A stretch of 64,000 nucleotides of DNA from Phycisphaeraceae bacterium (GCA_019636795.1 JAHBWW010000004.1:124001-188000), one strand, 5' to 3'; shown: positions 24,773 to 33,382, numbered from the stretch's first letter. The notes: generated by a model not told the origin, from the letters alone. A program made the numbers and translations.

Positions 24773-26551
24773 ATGCAAACACTCTCAAAAGTCTCGATCT
24801 ATAACTTCAAGTCCTGCAGGAATCTCGAAGATGTCGAGTTCGCCGACTTCACTCCGCTCGTCGGCTACAACAACGCAGGCAAGTCGAATGTGCTCGCGGC
24901 CCTTCAATGGGTGCTGAAAAAATCCGTTCTGCCGGAATCCGCCTTCTTTGACCCGGCGTCGGCTGTTCGGGTCGAAGCCCGCATCACCGGCCTGACCCAG
25001 AAGATCATCGACAACCTGGGCACGACCCACAAACCGAAGATCGAACCCTTCGTCAAAGACGGCGTCGTCGAGATTCAGCGTGAACAGCCCAGGCCCGGTG
25101 GATCAGCCAGCGACATCAAGCTCAAAGTCAGAGATCTGTCGAAGCCCGCTGGCGATGCTGCCGCTTGGAAGGAGAATCCGTCCGGCATCGACAACGCGAT
25201 TTCCGCTCTCTTTCCGGAGCCGATCTCAATCGCTGCGATGGACGATGCCGGAAAGGACATCGGCAAGTTTGAGACAGGCTCAACAATCGGCAAACTCATC
25301 GCCAAGTTGATGACCGCGATGAAGGAGACTCAGGGCAAGGAAATCGCGAGGCGATTGGACGAATTGCGAAAGTTGCTCGATGCCGAGGGTGACGAGCGTG
25401 CGATTGAACTTGAGAATTTTGACAGGAAGGCCAATGGAATCGTAGCGGAGTTTTTTCCAGGCGTCGAAGTAAGAGTCCACGTTCCTGCCCCGGAACTCAC
25501 CACCATGTTCAAGGCTGGCACGATTAAGGTCTATGAGACGAATGGAGCCGGTCCGGTTGATCCGAACGGACGCGATGTGTCATCGCTTGGGCACGGCGCT
25601 CAGCGCGCCATTCAGATGGCGCTGATCCGACAACTCGCGGAGTCAGCGGAAGCCAGCAAGGGCGGTCGGACGCTTCTTCTGATCGATGAACCCGAACTCT
25701 ACATGCACCCGCAGGCCGTTGCAAAGGTGCGCAGCGCGCTTCGCAAACTCTCGTCCGGGCCCTATCAGGTCATCTTCACGACTCATTCTCCGCTCATGAT
25801 CGGGCGGGACGAGATCGGTGCGGTTCTGGTACTGTGTAAGAACGACGCGAACGGCACGACGAAGCGCAAGCGTCTCGCGCAGGCCATTGCGGCATTGGAG
25901 AAAGAAGCACAGGCGCAGCTGGACGAACTCTTCAGCGTCGAGGGCGCGGGCCAAGTTCTCTTCTCTGACCGTGTTATTCTCGCAGAAGGAAAGACGGAGC
26001 GGGAGTTGGTTCCCGATCTGTTTGAAGCCCTGTACGGTGCTCCGCCTGCCGACCACCGCATAGGTTTCGTTGCGTTGGATGGCTCCGGCAACACAGCCAA
26101 ATGCCTGAAAGTCCTGGGTCAGATGGGCATCCCGACGCGAGCGGTCGTGGACTTGGACTATGCGTTTAGAGGAGCCGTGTCGTCGAAGGTGCTCGACGTG
26201 AACGATGAGGACATTGCGGCATGCAAGGCACTGTGTCCGGCGATCGCAGATGCGATGGGCGTTGCTTTGGGAGACGACGGTTTCTTCAGCAAGCACAAGC
26301 GGAGGGAGTGCTTTGAGATACTTGCTGCGGACGTAACTGCAGAGAAGTACATCTCGTCGTTGCACACCAAGCTCAAAGACAAAGACATCTGGCTATGGAC
26401 GAAAGGCGCGATCGAGCCGCATGTGGGCCTTACGTCGAAAGACTACAAGGCTTGGCACGCGATGCGAAAGGCTCTGCAACAGAAGAAGCTTGGTGCCGTC
26501 GCCGATTCTACAGGGGTGGAAGCATGCCTGCGGTGGCTGGCCGGTGAGTAA
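24773..26551 (+). CDS. OLD-family ATPase with TOPRIM nuclease domain
   Basis: 592 aa. The ABC-type ATPase half has Walker A GYNNAGKSN (residues 31-39), a signature region around VSSLGHGAQRAIQMALI, and Walker B TLLLIDEPELYMHP (Asp305, Glu306), then the THSP switch histidine. The C-terminal half is a TOPRIM nuclease with ILAEGKTERELVPDL (Glu405) and VVDLDYAF (Asp460, Asp462). This is the architecture of the OLD nucleases and of GajA of the Gabija defence system. No UvrD-like helicase is adjacent; the partner is instead the DUF2130 protein 3 bases upstream. Predicted to be an ATP-regulated DNA nickase or endonuclease. Role in phage defence is inferred from the family. Confidence 0.88.
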   Translation: MQTLSKVSIYNFKSCRNLEDVEFADFTPLVGYNNAGKSNVLAALQWVLKKSVLPESAFFDPASAVRVEARITGLTQKIIDNLGTTHKPKIEPFVKDGVVEIQREQPRPGGSASDIKLKVRDLSKPAGDAAAWKENPSGIDNAISALFPEPISIAAMDDAGKDIGKFETGSTIGKLIAKLMTAMKETQGKEIARRLDELRKLLDAEGDERAIELENFDRKANGIVAEFFPGVEVRVHVPAPELTTMFKAGTIKVYETNGAGPVDPNGRDVSSLGHGAQRAIQMALIRQLAESAEASKGGRTLLLIDEPELYMHPQAVAKVRSALRKLSSGPYQVIFTTHSPLMIGRDEIGAVLVLCKNDANGTTKRKRLAQAIAALEKEAQAQLDELFSVEGAGQVLFSDRVILAEGKTERELVPDLFEALYGAPPADHRIGFVALDGSGNTAKCLKVLGQMGIPTRAVVDLDYAFRGAVSSKVLDVNDEDIAACKALCPAIADAMGVALGDDGFFSKHKRRECFEILAADVTAEKYISSLHTKLKDKDIWLWTKGAIEPHVGLTSKDYKAWHAMRKALQQKKLGAVADSTGVEACLRWLAGE

Positions 26552-26908
26552 TACCTGTAGTATTTTGCAATTCGATCGCTGCGCATTCTGATCGCTTCCT
26601 CTGCCCCACCGGAGTAGGATCAAGTGAACTCGACCGATTTCATGGGTTGCGCTGCGATCTAACCGTGGCTACAACCCCGCGCCCTGTCGGGGCGACGACG
26701 TCACACATCGGCGGCGGGTGCGCGGCCCGCACTGTTTGTCACCGCAGTGTCTGCTGGCCAGCATTGGCCAGAGGCTTGATCGGGCCAGCACTGGTCATTG
26801 GACTGACCATAAAACTGGCCATAAAACTGGCCTCAGGTCGGGCATGTGCCCCGGTCCGCGATAAAAACGCCGCGTGCGAGCGATGCGGGCGGGGCCGGAG
26901 CGGTTGCG
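26552..26908. other. intergenic region, about 360 bp
   Basis: No gene supported. Around 26810-26835 the string CCATAAAACTGGCC is repeated twice in tandem, and GGCCAGCA/TGGCCAG motifs recur between 26755 and 26790. The region leads into the 21-bp tandem array. Confidence 0.4.
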
Positions 26909-27160
26909 GGGCCGAGAACAGCGGTTTTGTCTTCGAGAAGAGGCCTTTTGTCTTTCAGAAGATCGCTCTTCGGTTCCAGAAGAGCGACATTCTGTTATAG
27001 AAGAGCGACATTCTGTTCCAGAAGATCGCTCTTCTGCTTCACAAAAGGCCTCTTCTGCTTTGCAAGAGCGACATTCTGCTTGGGAAGATCGCTCTTCGGC
27101 TCTACAAAAGCGATCTTCGGCTCTACAAAAGGCCTCTTCTGCTTTACAAAAGCGATCGTC
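26909..27160. repeat. 21-bp tandem repeat array, 12 units
   Basis: Twelve degenerate units in exact 21-bp register. The anchor AGAAG or its variant starts at 26915, 26936, 26957, 26978, 26999, 27020, 27041, 27062, 27083, 27104, 27125 and 27146. Each unit joins a variable lead to one of a few cores: GATCGCTCTTC, GAGCGACATTC, AGGCCTCTTC or AGCGATCTTC. Many cores are imperfect palindromes (GAAGA ... TCTTC). Because 21 is a multiple of 3, two + strand frames and nearly the whole of one minus frame read as heptapeptide repeats, but none has a convincing start. It lies between the convergent OLD-type and OPT genes. Confidence 0.9.
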
Positions 27161-27184
27161 TCTCCCGTGAGTGTTCTGTTCGGC

Positions 27185-29188
27185 TCAGCCGCTCAGCCAC
27201 TCCTTGGCCAGGCTCCATACCGCGACGATGACATTCATCACGCCTTCGCCGGCGATCAGGCCCGACGCGACCGCAAACACCAGCGCCTTGCACTGCACCG
27301 GCCTCAGTTTGCGCCACACCACCAGCACCATCGACCCCAGGAACATCATGACCGGGTACGCCGGCGGGACGATGAACGCGATGCCCATCGCCAGCGCGCT
27401 GGGCGTGTACGGAGCCGCCTTCGGGAAGATCTTGCGCACGATCGGCACCAGCGCGCCGAAGATCAGCCCGATCACGATCGCTGTCGGTGCATACGGCGGG
27501 AGCGAACCAAAGCCCGTCGCCAGCACCTCGGCCACGCCGCGCCACGCATGCGCCGCCGGGGCCGGATACTCGCCGCCCGCCTCGCCGATCGTGTAGACCT
27601 TCGAGAACACCCAGTACACCGGCACGACGATCAGAATCCCCGCGGTGATGCCGATGCACTGAGCGATGATCTGCTTGCGCGGCGACGCGCCGAGCATGCG
27701 CCCCGTCTTGAGATCGTGCATCATGTCGCCGGCCTGCGATGCGCCCGAGCCCGTCACCGCCGCCGCCATCAGGTTCGTCGGGATCTGCCCCGGCGCAACG
27801 CCCGCAAACGCCAGCTGCGTCACCTTGCCCATGCCCCCGACCGGGTTGATGTCCGTCTCGCCCGTCGAACGCACCGCGATCGCGGCCAGCACCGCCGAGA
27901 GCGCCACTGCGATGAGTGTCATCCAGAACGGAATGCCGAAGACAAGCTCCATCACCACCACCGCCGCGATCGTGCCCAGCGCCAGCCCGCCGATCCACCA
28001 CGAGTTGGGCACGCGCTGCTCGGGCGTCTCAAACTGCGTCGACGGGTCTGCAGTGGTGGTGCGCCGGAAGGTATTGAGAATCGTGCGCCACGAAAGAGCG
28101 AGCGACATGAGCGCATCGCCGACCATGATCGCCACGCCCGGCCACAGGATCCAGCCCTGCACGCCAAAGCGCGAGTCCATGATGACCTGCCGCTCTGTCC
28201 ACCCGTCATGCCCGCCGAACAGCGCGCCCAGCAGCCCGCCGCCCGACATCACGTACGGCCCGAGCAACCCCCAGCCGATGAGCGCGCCGGCCAGGATCGA
28301 CAAGCCGATCCGCGGGCCGACGATCAGCCCCGCCCCCGTCATCGCCGGCGTCGCGATCGGAAAGAAACCCCACTTGATCATGATCGCAGCCATGCCGATG
28401 ATGAGCGGCGTCGAGGGATCGTCGATCAGCGACTGCGCGGACTGGCCGCCGAGCAGCACCGACAGCGGGTTGTTGACGTATCCCGCGATCTGTGCATACC
28501 CATCGAACCACGCGGTCTTGAGCGCGATCACAAACAACCCCACAAGCGCAAAGATCAGCAGCACCTTGGCCTTGCGGATCGCCTCGGCTCCCTCGGCAAA
28601 GATCGACACGATCGTCTGCGCCGTCGCCGTGCCGGTCGGGAATCGCAGCTTCTCGACCACGACCATCTGATTGCGCAGCGGGACCGCGAAGAACACGCCG
28701 AGATAGCCAACCGCCAGCGACCAGAGCGTCAACTGGACATAAGACAATCGCATGGCGTTGTCGCCGTCGAGCATCGCCAGCGCCGGAATCGGCGCGAGCA
28801 GACCAGCCGCCGACGCCATCGCCCCCGCAGCCGAGCCGGTGGTCTGCGCGATATTGGTTTCGAGCACCCCGAAGCGCCGCACCTGAAACATCTGATGCAA
28901 AAACGCCCACAGCGAGAAGCCGAGAATCGCCGCGATGATCGATCCGCCGAAACTCCAGCCGATCTTGAGCCCCAGCGACACATTCATCGACCCGACCACG
29001 CCGCCGATCAGACACCCGGTCAGCACCGCCCGCAGCGTCAGTTGCCGCTCGCCCGGCTCGGGGACATAGATCTGATCGTCGTTGGTGAACCCGGCAGCCG
29101 CGCGTGCTGCCCGATCGAGCCCCGCTGCTCCGGCGGCAGAAGTCTCGGCGTTCGAGGCAGCGGATGTCGGGTCGTTGGGGTTGGTCAT
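27185..29188 (-). CDS. OPT-family oligopeptide transporter
   Basis: 667 aa from ATG at 29188. About 14-16 hydrophobic segments occur throughout. Family features are the early GCLIGGVVGSMNVSLGLKIG segment, NIAQTTGSAAGAMASA, FPTGTATAQT and the late AVTGSGASQAGDMMHDLKTG. This matches the bacterial OPT family of proton-coupled peptide or metal-chelate importers in the inner membrane; the actual substrate is not predictable. Monocistronic on the minus strand, converging with the 21-bp repeat array. Confidence 0.9.
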   Translation of the reverse strand: MTNPNDPTSAASNAETSAAGAAGLDRAARAAAGFTNDDQIYVPEPGERQLTLRAVLTGCLIGGVVGSMNVSLGLKIGWSFGGSIIAAILGFSLWAFLHQMFQVRRFGVLETNIAQTTGSAAGAMASAAGLLAPIPALAMLDGDNAMRLSYVQLTLWSLAVGYLGVFFAVPLRNQMVVVEKLRFPTGTATAQTIVSIFAEGAEAIRKAKVLLIFALVGLFVIALKTAWFDGYAQIAGYVNNPLSVLLGGQSAQSLIDDPSTPLIIGMAAIMIKWGFFPIATPAMTGAGLIVGPRIGLSILAGALIGWGLLGPYVMSGGGLLGALFGGHDGWTERQVIMDSRFGVQGWILWPGVAIMVGDALMSLALSWRTILNTFRRTTTADPSTQFETPEQRVPNSWWIGGLALGTIAAVVVMELVFGIPFWMTLIAVALSAVLAAIAVRSTGETDINPVGGMGKVTQLAFAGVAPGQIPTNLMAAAVTGSGASQAGDMMHDLKTGRMLGASPRKQIIAQCIGITAGILIVVPVYWVFSKVYTIGEAGGEYPAPAAHAWRGVAEVLATGFGSLPPYAPTAIVIGLIFGALVPIVRKIFPKAAPYTPSALAMGIAFIVPPAYPVMMFLGSMVLVVWRKLRPVQCKALVFAVASGLIAGEGVMNVIVAVWSLAKEWLSG

Positions 29189-29330
29189 GGCGTTCCTCGT
29201 CAGACAGGTTCGGCCGCGAGGGTGCACACCGTTCCCCGCGAGCCGCACACTGTAACGGATGACGCCATGACACGCCACCCAATGTCAGCATCACACCAGC
29301 AGACCCCAAACATCACCCTTGCCCGGCGCG

Positions 29331-29642
29331 TCAGACGTACTTGGTGGACAAATGCTTCATGGTCTTGGACATGGTTCGAAGGTCGCTCGGGCTCATCGGT
29401 GAATCTTCTTTATCCTTGCACTCGCGCGTGACCTCCTGTGTCACATAGGCGATGCATTCATCCACACTGTTTTCCTCGATCTTGCCGTGCCGTACTCCCT
29501 TGTCGCACGCCCGCTTCCAGGCCGCCTGTCCCGCGCTGCGGCCCTCCTGGCAATAGGTCTCGATCACGTCGGTGAGATCGCGGCGGTTGAGTTTGACAGT
29601 CTTCGAGTGCTTGAGTTTCGGGTTGTACTTCGCAGTTGACAT
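29331..29642 (-). CDS. small conserved hypothetical protein
   Basis: 103 aa from ATG at 29642, with AAAGGA 8 bases upstream. Strongly basic N-terminus (YNPKLKHSKTVKLNRRDLT), then helical, with YCQEGRSAGQAAWKRACDKG, three cysteines, and a C-terminal MSPSDLRTMSKTMKHLSTKY. No signal peptide or membrane segment. Base composition is like that of its neighbours. Function unknown. Confidence 0.55.
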   Translation of the reverse strand: MSTAKYNPKLKHSKTVKLNRRDLTDVIETYCQEGRSAGQAAWKRACDKGVRHGKIEENSVDECIAYVTQEVTRECKDKEDSPMSPSDLRTMSKTMKHLSTKYV

Positions 29643-29878
29643 GCATTGGATCCTTTGAAGGAGTTTGAGTGAACAGCGGGGTTTACTCCAGCAGCCCGAT
29701 CGCCTGTGGCAAGTGTACACGGTTGCGCCGCCATGTGCTGGCTGCGGAACTCTGCCCTTGCAGAACCCGGTTCGCCCATGCGACAAACCGCGGCCTCGGC
29801 CGAACTGTGTCGACCGAGATCACGGCTTGTGCACAGACGTGCACGAGATGGGAGCTTGGCTCTCCCGAAGCTCGATGT

Positions 29879-30481
29879 TCACCGGCGACGACGCACAGCG
29901 CATGCCGCGCCAAAGCCAAGCAGCGCGATCGAGCCGGGTGATGGCGTATTGATCGTCCACACACTGAACTCACCAAGGTTGATCACATGCTGCGCGATGC
30001 GCAAGCCGCCAATCGCATTGGGTTGCACCGCAGCCAGCACATCAGCAAATGAACCGACCAGCGTGAATCGGACTGTCAGTGTTTCGCCGGGATCAATGCC
30101 ATTCATCGAGGGCGGAGGATTCGCACTGGCGCTGTACAGATTGCCGCCCCACGCACCGCCGAACAGGAACCCAGGCTGAGCCGGATTCGGTGGTGAACCG
30201 CCATCAGTGAAACTTACACCCGCCGACTGTCCGACAATCGACCCGCCTGACATCAGGCTGTTCGCCTCGAAGTACACGTTCGCAACTGTGGCCGATCCAG
30301 TCGAATCGTTATGAAATGTGAAATCAACATACGTTCCACCATCGACCAGATTGACCCAGAGATCCAGGATCGACACGTCGGCGTTGTCGGCGTTCTCATA
30401 CACGATCAGATCCACGCGCACCCCAGCGCCTGCAAGAGCAGCGATTCCTACAACTGTCAAGAATCCAATCATCCGTTGCAT
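29879..30481 (-). CDS. secreted protein with PEP-CTERM-like tail
   Basis: 200 aa. Start ATG at 30481 follows AGGAG. The signal peptide (MQRMIGFLTVVGIAALAGAG) is followed by a beta-sandwich-like body (YVDFTFHNDSTGSATVANVY, LTVRFTLVGSFADVL). The tail is TPSPGSIALLGFGAACAVRRRR, a variant with Ser where PAPG is usual. First of three such genes in a row. The 5' untranslated region resembles that of 31616-32275 (CCTCAxCAGGAGTT), pointing to paralogy and shared control. Confidence 0.75.
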   Translation of the reverse strand: MQRMIGFLTVVGIAALAGAGVRVDLIVYENADNADVSILDLWVNLVDGGTYVDFTFHNDSTGSATVANVYFEANSLMSGGSIVGQSAGVSFTDGGSPPNPAQPGFLFGGAWGGNLYSASANPPPSMNGIDPGETLTVRFTLVGSFADVLAAVQPNAIGGLRIAQHVINLGEFSVWTINTPSPGSIALLGFGAACAVRRRR

Positions 30482-30577
30482 GTTCAAACTCCTGTTGAGG
30501 CTGAGCATGAGGACTGACGGCGCTGCCTCATAGCACCGCTTCTCGCCTGATGCATCACATCGGCATCATGGCTCATA

Positions 30578-30697
30578 TGGAAACCCTCCGCCTGCGCTTT
30601 CGCGCTGGCGGGAGTTCCTCTCGCTCGCTGTCTGTTGATGCGAGAGGCATCAGAGCGAGAGGGTGTGGTCAGAGTGCTCAGCGGCGACGACGCACAG
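30578..30697. repeat. 120-bp duplicated 3' region, copy 1, with nested hairpin
   Basis: It differs from 31516-31635 by one base in 120. It spans the last codons (RRRR) and stop of the gene at 30678 plus its 3' flank. A 10-bp outer stem (CCTCTCGCTC at 30617-30626 with GAGCGAGAGG at 30653-30662) encloses an inner TGATGC/GCATCA stem (30636-30641 with 30647-30652). It probably serves as a terminator or mRNA-stabilising element. Confidence 0.85.
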
Positions 30698-31376
30698 TTG
30701 CCAGCCCGCCAAGGCCCAGCAGAGCCAAAGCGCCCGGAGCCGGCACCGCATTCGCGCGGATCATCCAGTTGCCAGGGAATCCGAAGGAATCGATGACTCC
30801 CCAGATGGTCCATGTCGAGATGTCATTCGGGTCGGAGCCCGCCATAGCCCATGACATTCCTTGTGATGCAGTCTGGTCGATTGCGCCAAGGAAGTCTCCA
30901 TCAAGACTGTTAACCCAGAACCCGACCATGAACTCATCTCCTGCATTGCCCAGGAAGACGTTTGGGCCACCGACGTTGAACTTCTGGAAGTCATCGGACC
31001 GCGGTCCCTCCAGAACGGCATCTGCCTTGTAGATGTTCTGCAGGTTGGCGGGATTGCTGGGATCACCATTCACGCGGAAAACCTTGAGGATGATGTCCCG
31101 TGCATTGCCGCTTCCAAACAGTCCTGGTGCAATGCTGATGCCCGTGAGGTACTCGCGACCCGCCGTCACGGTGAACCGGTTGAGATACATGATAGCGCCG
31201 CCTCCAATAAGCCCAATCGCTTCATCCTGCGTCCCGTCATCGAGCAGGTAATCATGGCTGAAACGGGATGTTCCACCATTGACTGGCCCGATTCCGTACG
31301 CAGCGAGTTGTGCGCTGGCAGAAGGGGCGACACCGAGGAGAGCAACAACACCGAGCGAGAGAAGTTGAGTACGCAT
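30678..31376 (-). CDS. secreted protein with PEP-CTERM-like tail
   Basis: 232 aa from ATG at 31376. Signal peptide MRTQLLSLGVVALLGVAPSASA. The body is beta-rich (IMYLNRFTVTAGREYLTGIS, DIILKVFRVNGDPSN, FMVGFWVNSLDGDFLGAID). The tail is VPAPGALALLGLGGLATVRRRR. Its last codons lie inside the duplicated 120-bp element. Surface-located or released protein of unknown function. Confidence 0.78.
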   Translation of the reverse strand: MRTQLLSLGVVALLGVAPSASAQLAAYGIGPVNGGTSRFSHDYLLDDGTQDEAIGLIGGGAIMYLNRFTVTAGREYLTGISIAPGLFGSGNARDIILKVFRVNGDPSNPANLQNIYKADAVLEGPRSDDFQKFNVGGPNVFLGNAGDEFMVGFWVNSLDGDFLGAIDQTASQGMSWAMAGSDPNDISTWTIWGVIDSFGFPGNWMIRANAVPAPGALALLGLGGLATVRRRR

Positions 31377-31515
31377 AAACACTCCAATCGTGGCCAAATT
31401 CGAATTGCATGCAGTCCTGGCCGACGCAAACCGCACACACCATCGGGCGCAATATGCCCAATGAAACCCGCTATGCGCCGCCGGGCGCAGAGCGAGGAGA
31501 GAAGAGAGGTTCGTC

Positions 31516-31635
31516 TGGAAACCCTCCGCCTGCGCTTTCGCGCCGGCGGGAGTTCCTCTCGCTCGCTGTCTGTTGATGCGAGAGGCATCAGAGCGAGAGG
31601 GTGTGGTCAGAGTGCTCAGCGGCGACGACGCACAG
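31516..31635. repeat. 120-bp duplicated 3' region, copy 2
   Basis: Copy of 30578-30697 with a single T-to-C difference in the GC-rich part (CGCCGGCGGG). It again covers the terminal RRRR codons and the stop of a PEP-CTERM-like gene (31616) plus the nested hairpin downstream. Confidence 0.85.
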
Positions 31636-32275
31636 CCGCCAACCCGCCGATGCCGAGCAGGGCAAGTGATCCCGGCGCGGGGATGATCTTCAGGCCCAGT
31701 GAGATCGTGCTTCCGGCGTGAATGAATCCGTCGCGGTTAGGAAAGTTGTCGTTGAAGGTGTCCCAGAAGCGGAAACGCAGAATCCCGTTGTACAGCGTGA
31801 AGTCAAGCCCGAGCCCAACCAGATCCACCTTCGAACCGCCAGAGTTGTTGTTCTCAGTCCCTGGAGCGCTTGTGCCACTCGGTGTCAGCTCGACATAGTC
31901 AACCCCGAGGTCATCGCCGAACCGAAAGATCAGCTCGTTGAGCCACGATGGACTGTTGGCAGTATGTGTAATGTCCCAGCCGATACTGTGCACATACACG
32001 GGTGATCCCGGAGTCTTGCCGACAACTGTGGGGATGTCGTAGAGAGCAACAAAGGCATTGGCCTCGCCAGCGAAGTAGTTGAAGTCCGTTTGGAATGTGA
32101 TCGTCACGTTCCATTCGTTGTTGCGGAGGTGGCTCGCAGTGGTCGACACTCCGTCGAGCGTGTTCACCGGGTTGGTCGGCGAGTAGTCGCCAGCCGGCGC
32201 CCGCAGAATTGGATTCGCCATCGCGCACGTGGCAAGCCCTGCTGCAATTGAAATCACCATGAGACTGCGTTGCAT
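31616..32275 (-). CDS. secreted protein with PEP-CTERM-like tail
   Basis: 219 aa from ATG at 32275, AGGAG upstream. Signal peptide MQRSLMVISIAAGLATCAMA. The beta-rich body includes WNVTITFQTDFNYFAGEANA, LNELIFRFGDDLGVDYVELT and a low-complexity NNNSGG loop. The tail is IPAPGSLALLGIGGLAAVRRRR. The 5' region is similar to that of 29879-30481. Function unknown; likely envelope-associated. Confidence 0.78.
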   Translation of the reverse strand: MQRSLMVISIAAGLATCAMANPILRAPAGDYSPTNPVNTLDGVSTTASHLRNNEWNVTITFQTDFNYFAGEANAFVALYDIPTVVGKTPGSPVYVHSIGWDITHTANSPSWLNELIFRFGDDLGVDYVELTPSGTSAPGTENNNSGGSKVDLVGLGLDFTLYNGILRFRFWDTFNDNFPNRDGFIHAGSTISLGLKIIPAPGSLALLGIGGLAAVRRRR

Positions 32276-32379
32276 ATCTGAACTCCTGATGAGGCTTGGC
32301 GAGCGTGCATCCGATGCCGCCTCATGGCATCAAGCACGACCTTCAAAGCGAACATCCCGCAATGAAGGGTCAAGGAAAC

Positions 32380-32572
32380 CCGCTGAGCGTCGAGACTCGC
32401 CCAGCGAGAAGAGAGGAGACTGACAAGCCTGCTGAACACCGGGGGGAGTTCAGCAAGCGAGAGAAGAGAGTGGGAAACCCGCTGCACGCCGCGAAGCGCC
32501 CAGCGAGGAGAGAGGAGACTGAGAACCCCGCTGCGCACCGTCGAGCGCCCAGCGAGCAGCAAGCGAAAGAAA
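32380..32572. repeat. REP-like hairpin repeats
   Basis: Four degenerate units of about 45-50 bp in tandem, each built as AACCCGCTG ... (C)GCCCAGCGAG ... AGAGGAGACTGA. Complementary arms (for example CGCTGCGC with GCGCCCAGCG) would form imperfect hairpins. A related single unit lies at about 31462-31510 (CGCTATGCGCC/GGGCGCAGAGCG). They are extragenic, upstream of the PEP-CTERM-like gene at 32275. Confidence 0.65.
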
Positions 32573-32576
32573 CTCA

Positions 32577-32861
32577 TCAGGCACGCAGACGCACAGCCTC
32601 AGTGCCAGTCAATCGAGGACTCACGCGTGTTGGATACCGAGTGTCATCCACCGAAGGCCGCGTGTGCGGGCTCAGCCAGTCGAGCAGCGAGCCGCGATGA
32701 CGCTCGCTATCACCAGGGCATCCCCCAGCCAAGGCGCGACGATCAAGTTCAAGCCCGATCACTGCCCCGACATGTCGATCACGGCAATGCTCGATGGCCA
32801 TCAGCAGCAGTTGTTCGTTGGTCATGGCGATCACTTGCGAATGCACGATGTCGAGTTTCAT
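32577..32861 (-). CDS. possible small hypothetical protein
   Basis: 94 aa from ATG at 32861, with AGAGGG 6 bases before it. The N-terminal half is sensible (MKLDIVHSQVIAMTNEQLLL, AIEHC). The C-terminal half is arginine- and proline-rich and less protein-like. It lies 26 bases after the gene at 32888-33382 and could be its operon partner. Weak case; a chance frame is not excluded. Confidence 0.35.
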   Translation of the reverse strand: MKLDIVHSQVIAMTNEQLLLMAIEHCRDRHVGAVIGLELDRRALAGGCPGDSERHRGSLLDWLSPHTRPSVDDTRYPTRVSPRLTGTEAVRLRA

Positions 32862-32887
32862 GTGAATCCCTCTCGTATCAACCTGCT

Positions 32888-33382
32888 TCAATGAACTGCA
32901 AACCGTGTGCCACTCCAGGGATTCCTCGATGGCGCAGAACTCGATGAGTTCAACGGAAACGGCATCAGGATTCCCAGCGACGCAGCAAAATGCTCGACCG
33001 AAGTGAAGAGGTCGATGCCTGCACTGGCAGCCTCTCGTTCAGCATGCAAAGCAGAACTCGGAAGAATGCACGCGACCCGATCAATGGTGTCGAGCCCCGC
33101 AAGCGAACGAACAAGGTGAGATAGCACGCTGCTCTGCTCAGCGAGCTCGACAGCAACGCACGATGTACCCATGAAAATGGCGGCATTCAGCCCTCGATCA
33201 CGTGTGACAAACTCAATCATGGGCCAACGCTGCGACTGGCAAAGATCATGGAGCGAATCGGAACATCGACCCTCCGAAATCACAAGCCATATCGGGTTGT
33301 TGTCTGAAGGTCTCATGAAGTGAAGAGCATTGCAAGCCGCGTGCCAATGCTGCCAACGGCGAGGGATTGACTCGTTCATCAT
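32888..33382 (-). CDS. hypothetical protein, possibly a degenerate receiver-like domain
   Basis: 164 aa from one of two adjacent ATGs (33382 or 33379). Contains alternating hydrophobic strands and helices (PIWLVISEGR, WPMIEFVTRDRGLNAAIFMG, VACILPSSALHAEREAASAG) that could be an alpha/beta receiver-like fold, but the phospho-acceptor aspartate cannot be placed with confidence. Upstream DNA holds the phased TGTGACAT sites, so its expression may be controlled by a dedicated regulator, perhaps the sigma-54 activator at 33703-34629. Confidence 0.5.
   Translation of the reverse strand: MMNESIPRRWQHWHAACNALHFMRPSDNNPIWLVISEGRCSDSLHDLCQSQRWPMIEFVTRDRGLNAAIFMGTSCVAVELAEQSSVLSHLVRSLAGLDTIDRVACILPSSALHAEREAASAGIDLFTSVEHFAASLGILMPFPLNSSSSAPSRNPWSGTRFAVH

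Noticed and set aside
26846-29431. 861-codon + strand frame opposite the OPT transporter
   Set aside because: It is the antisense shadow of a well-supported membrane transporter in GC-rich DNA; its peptide is arginine/histidine-rich and non-globular. Only its first part crosses the 21-bp array.
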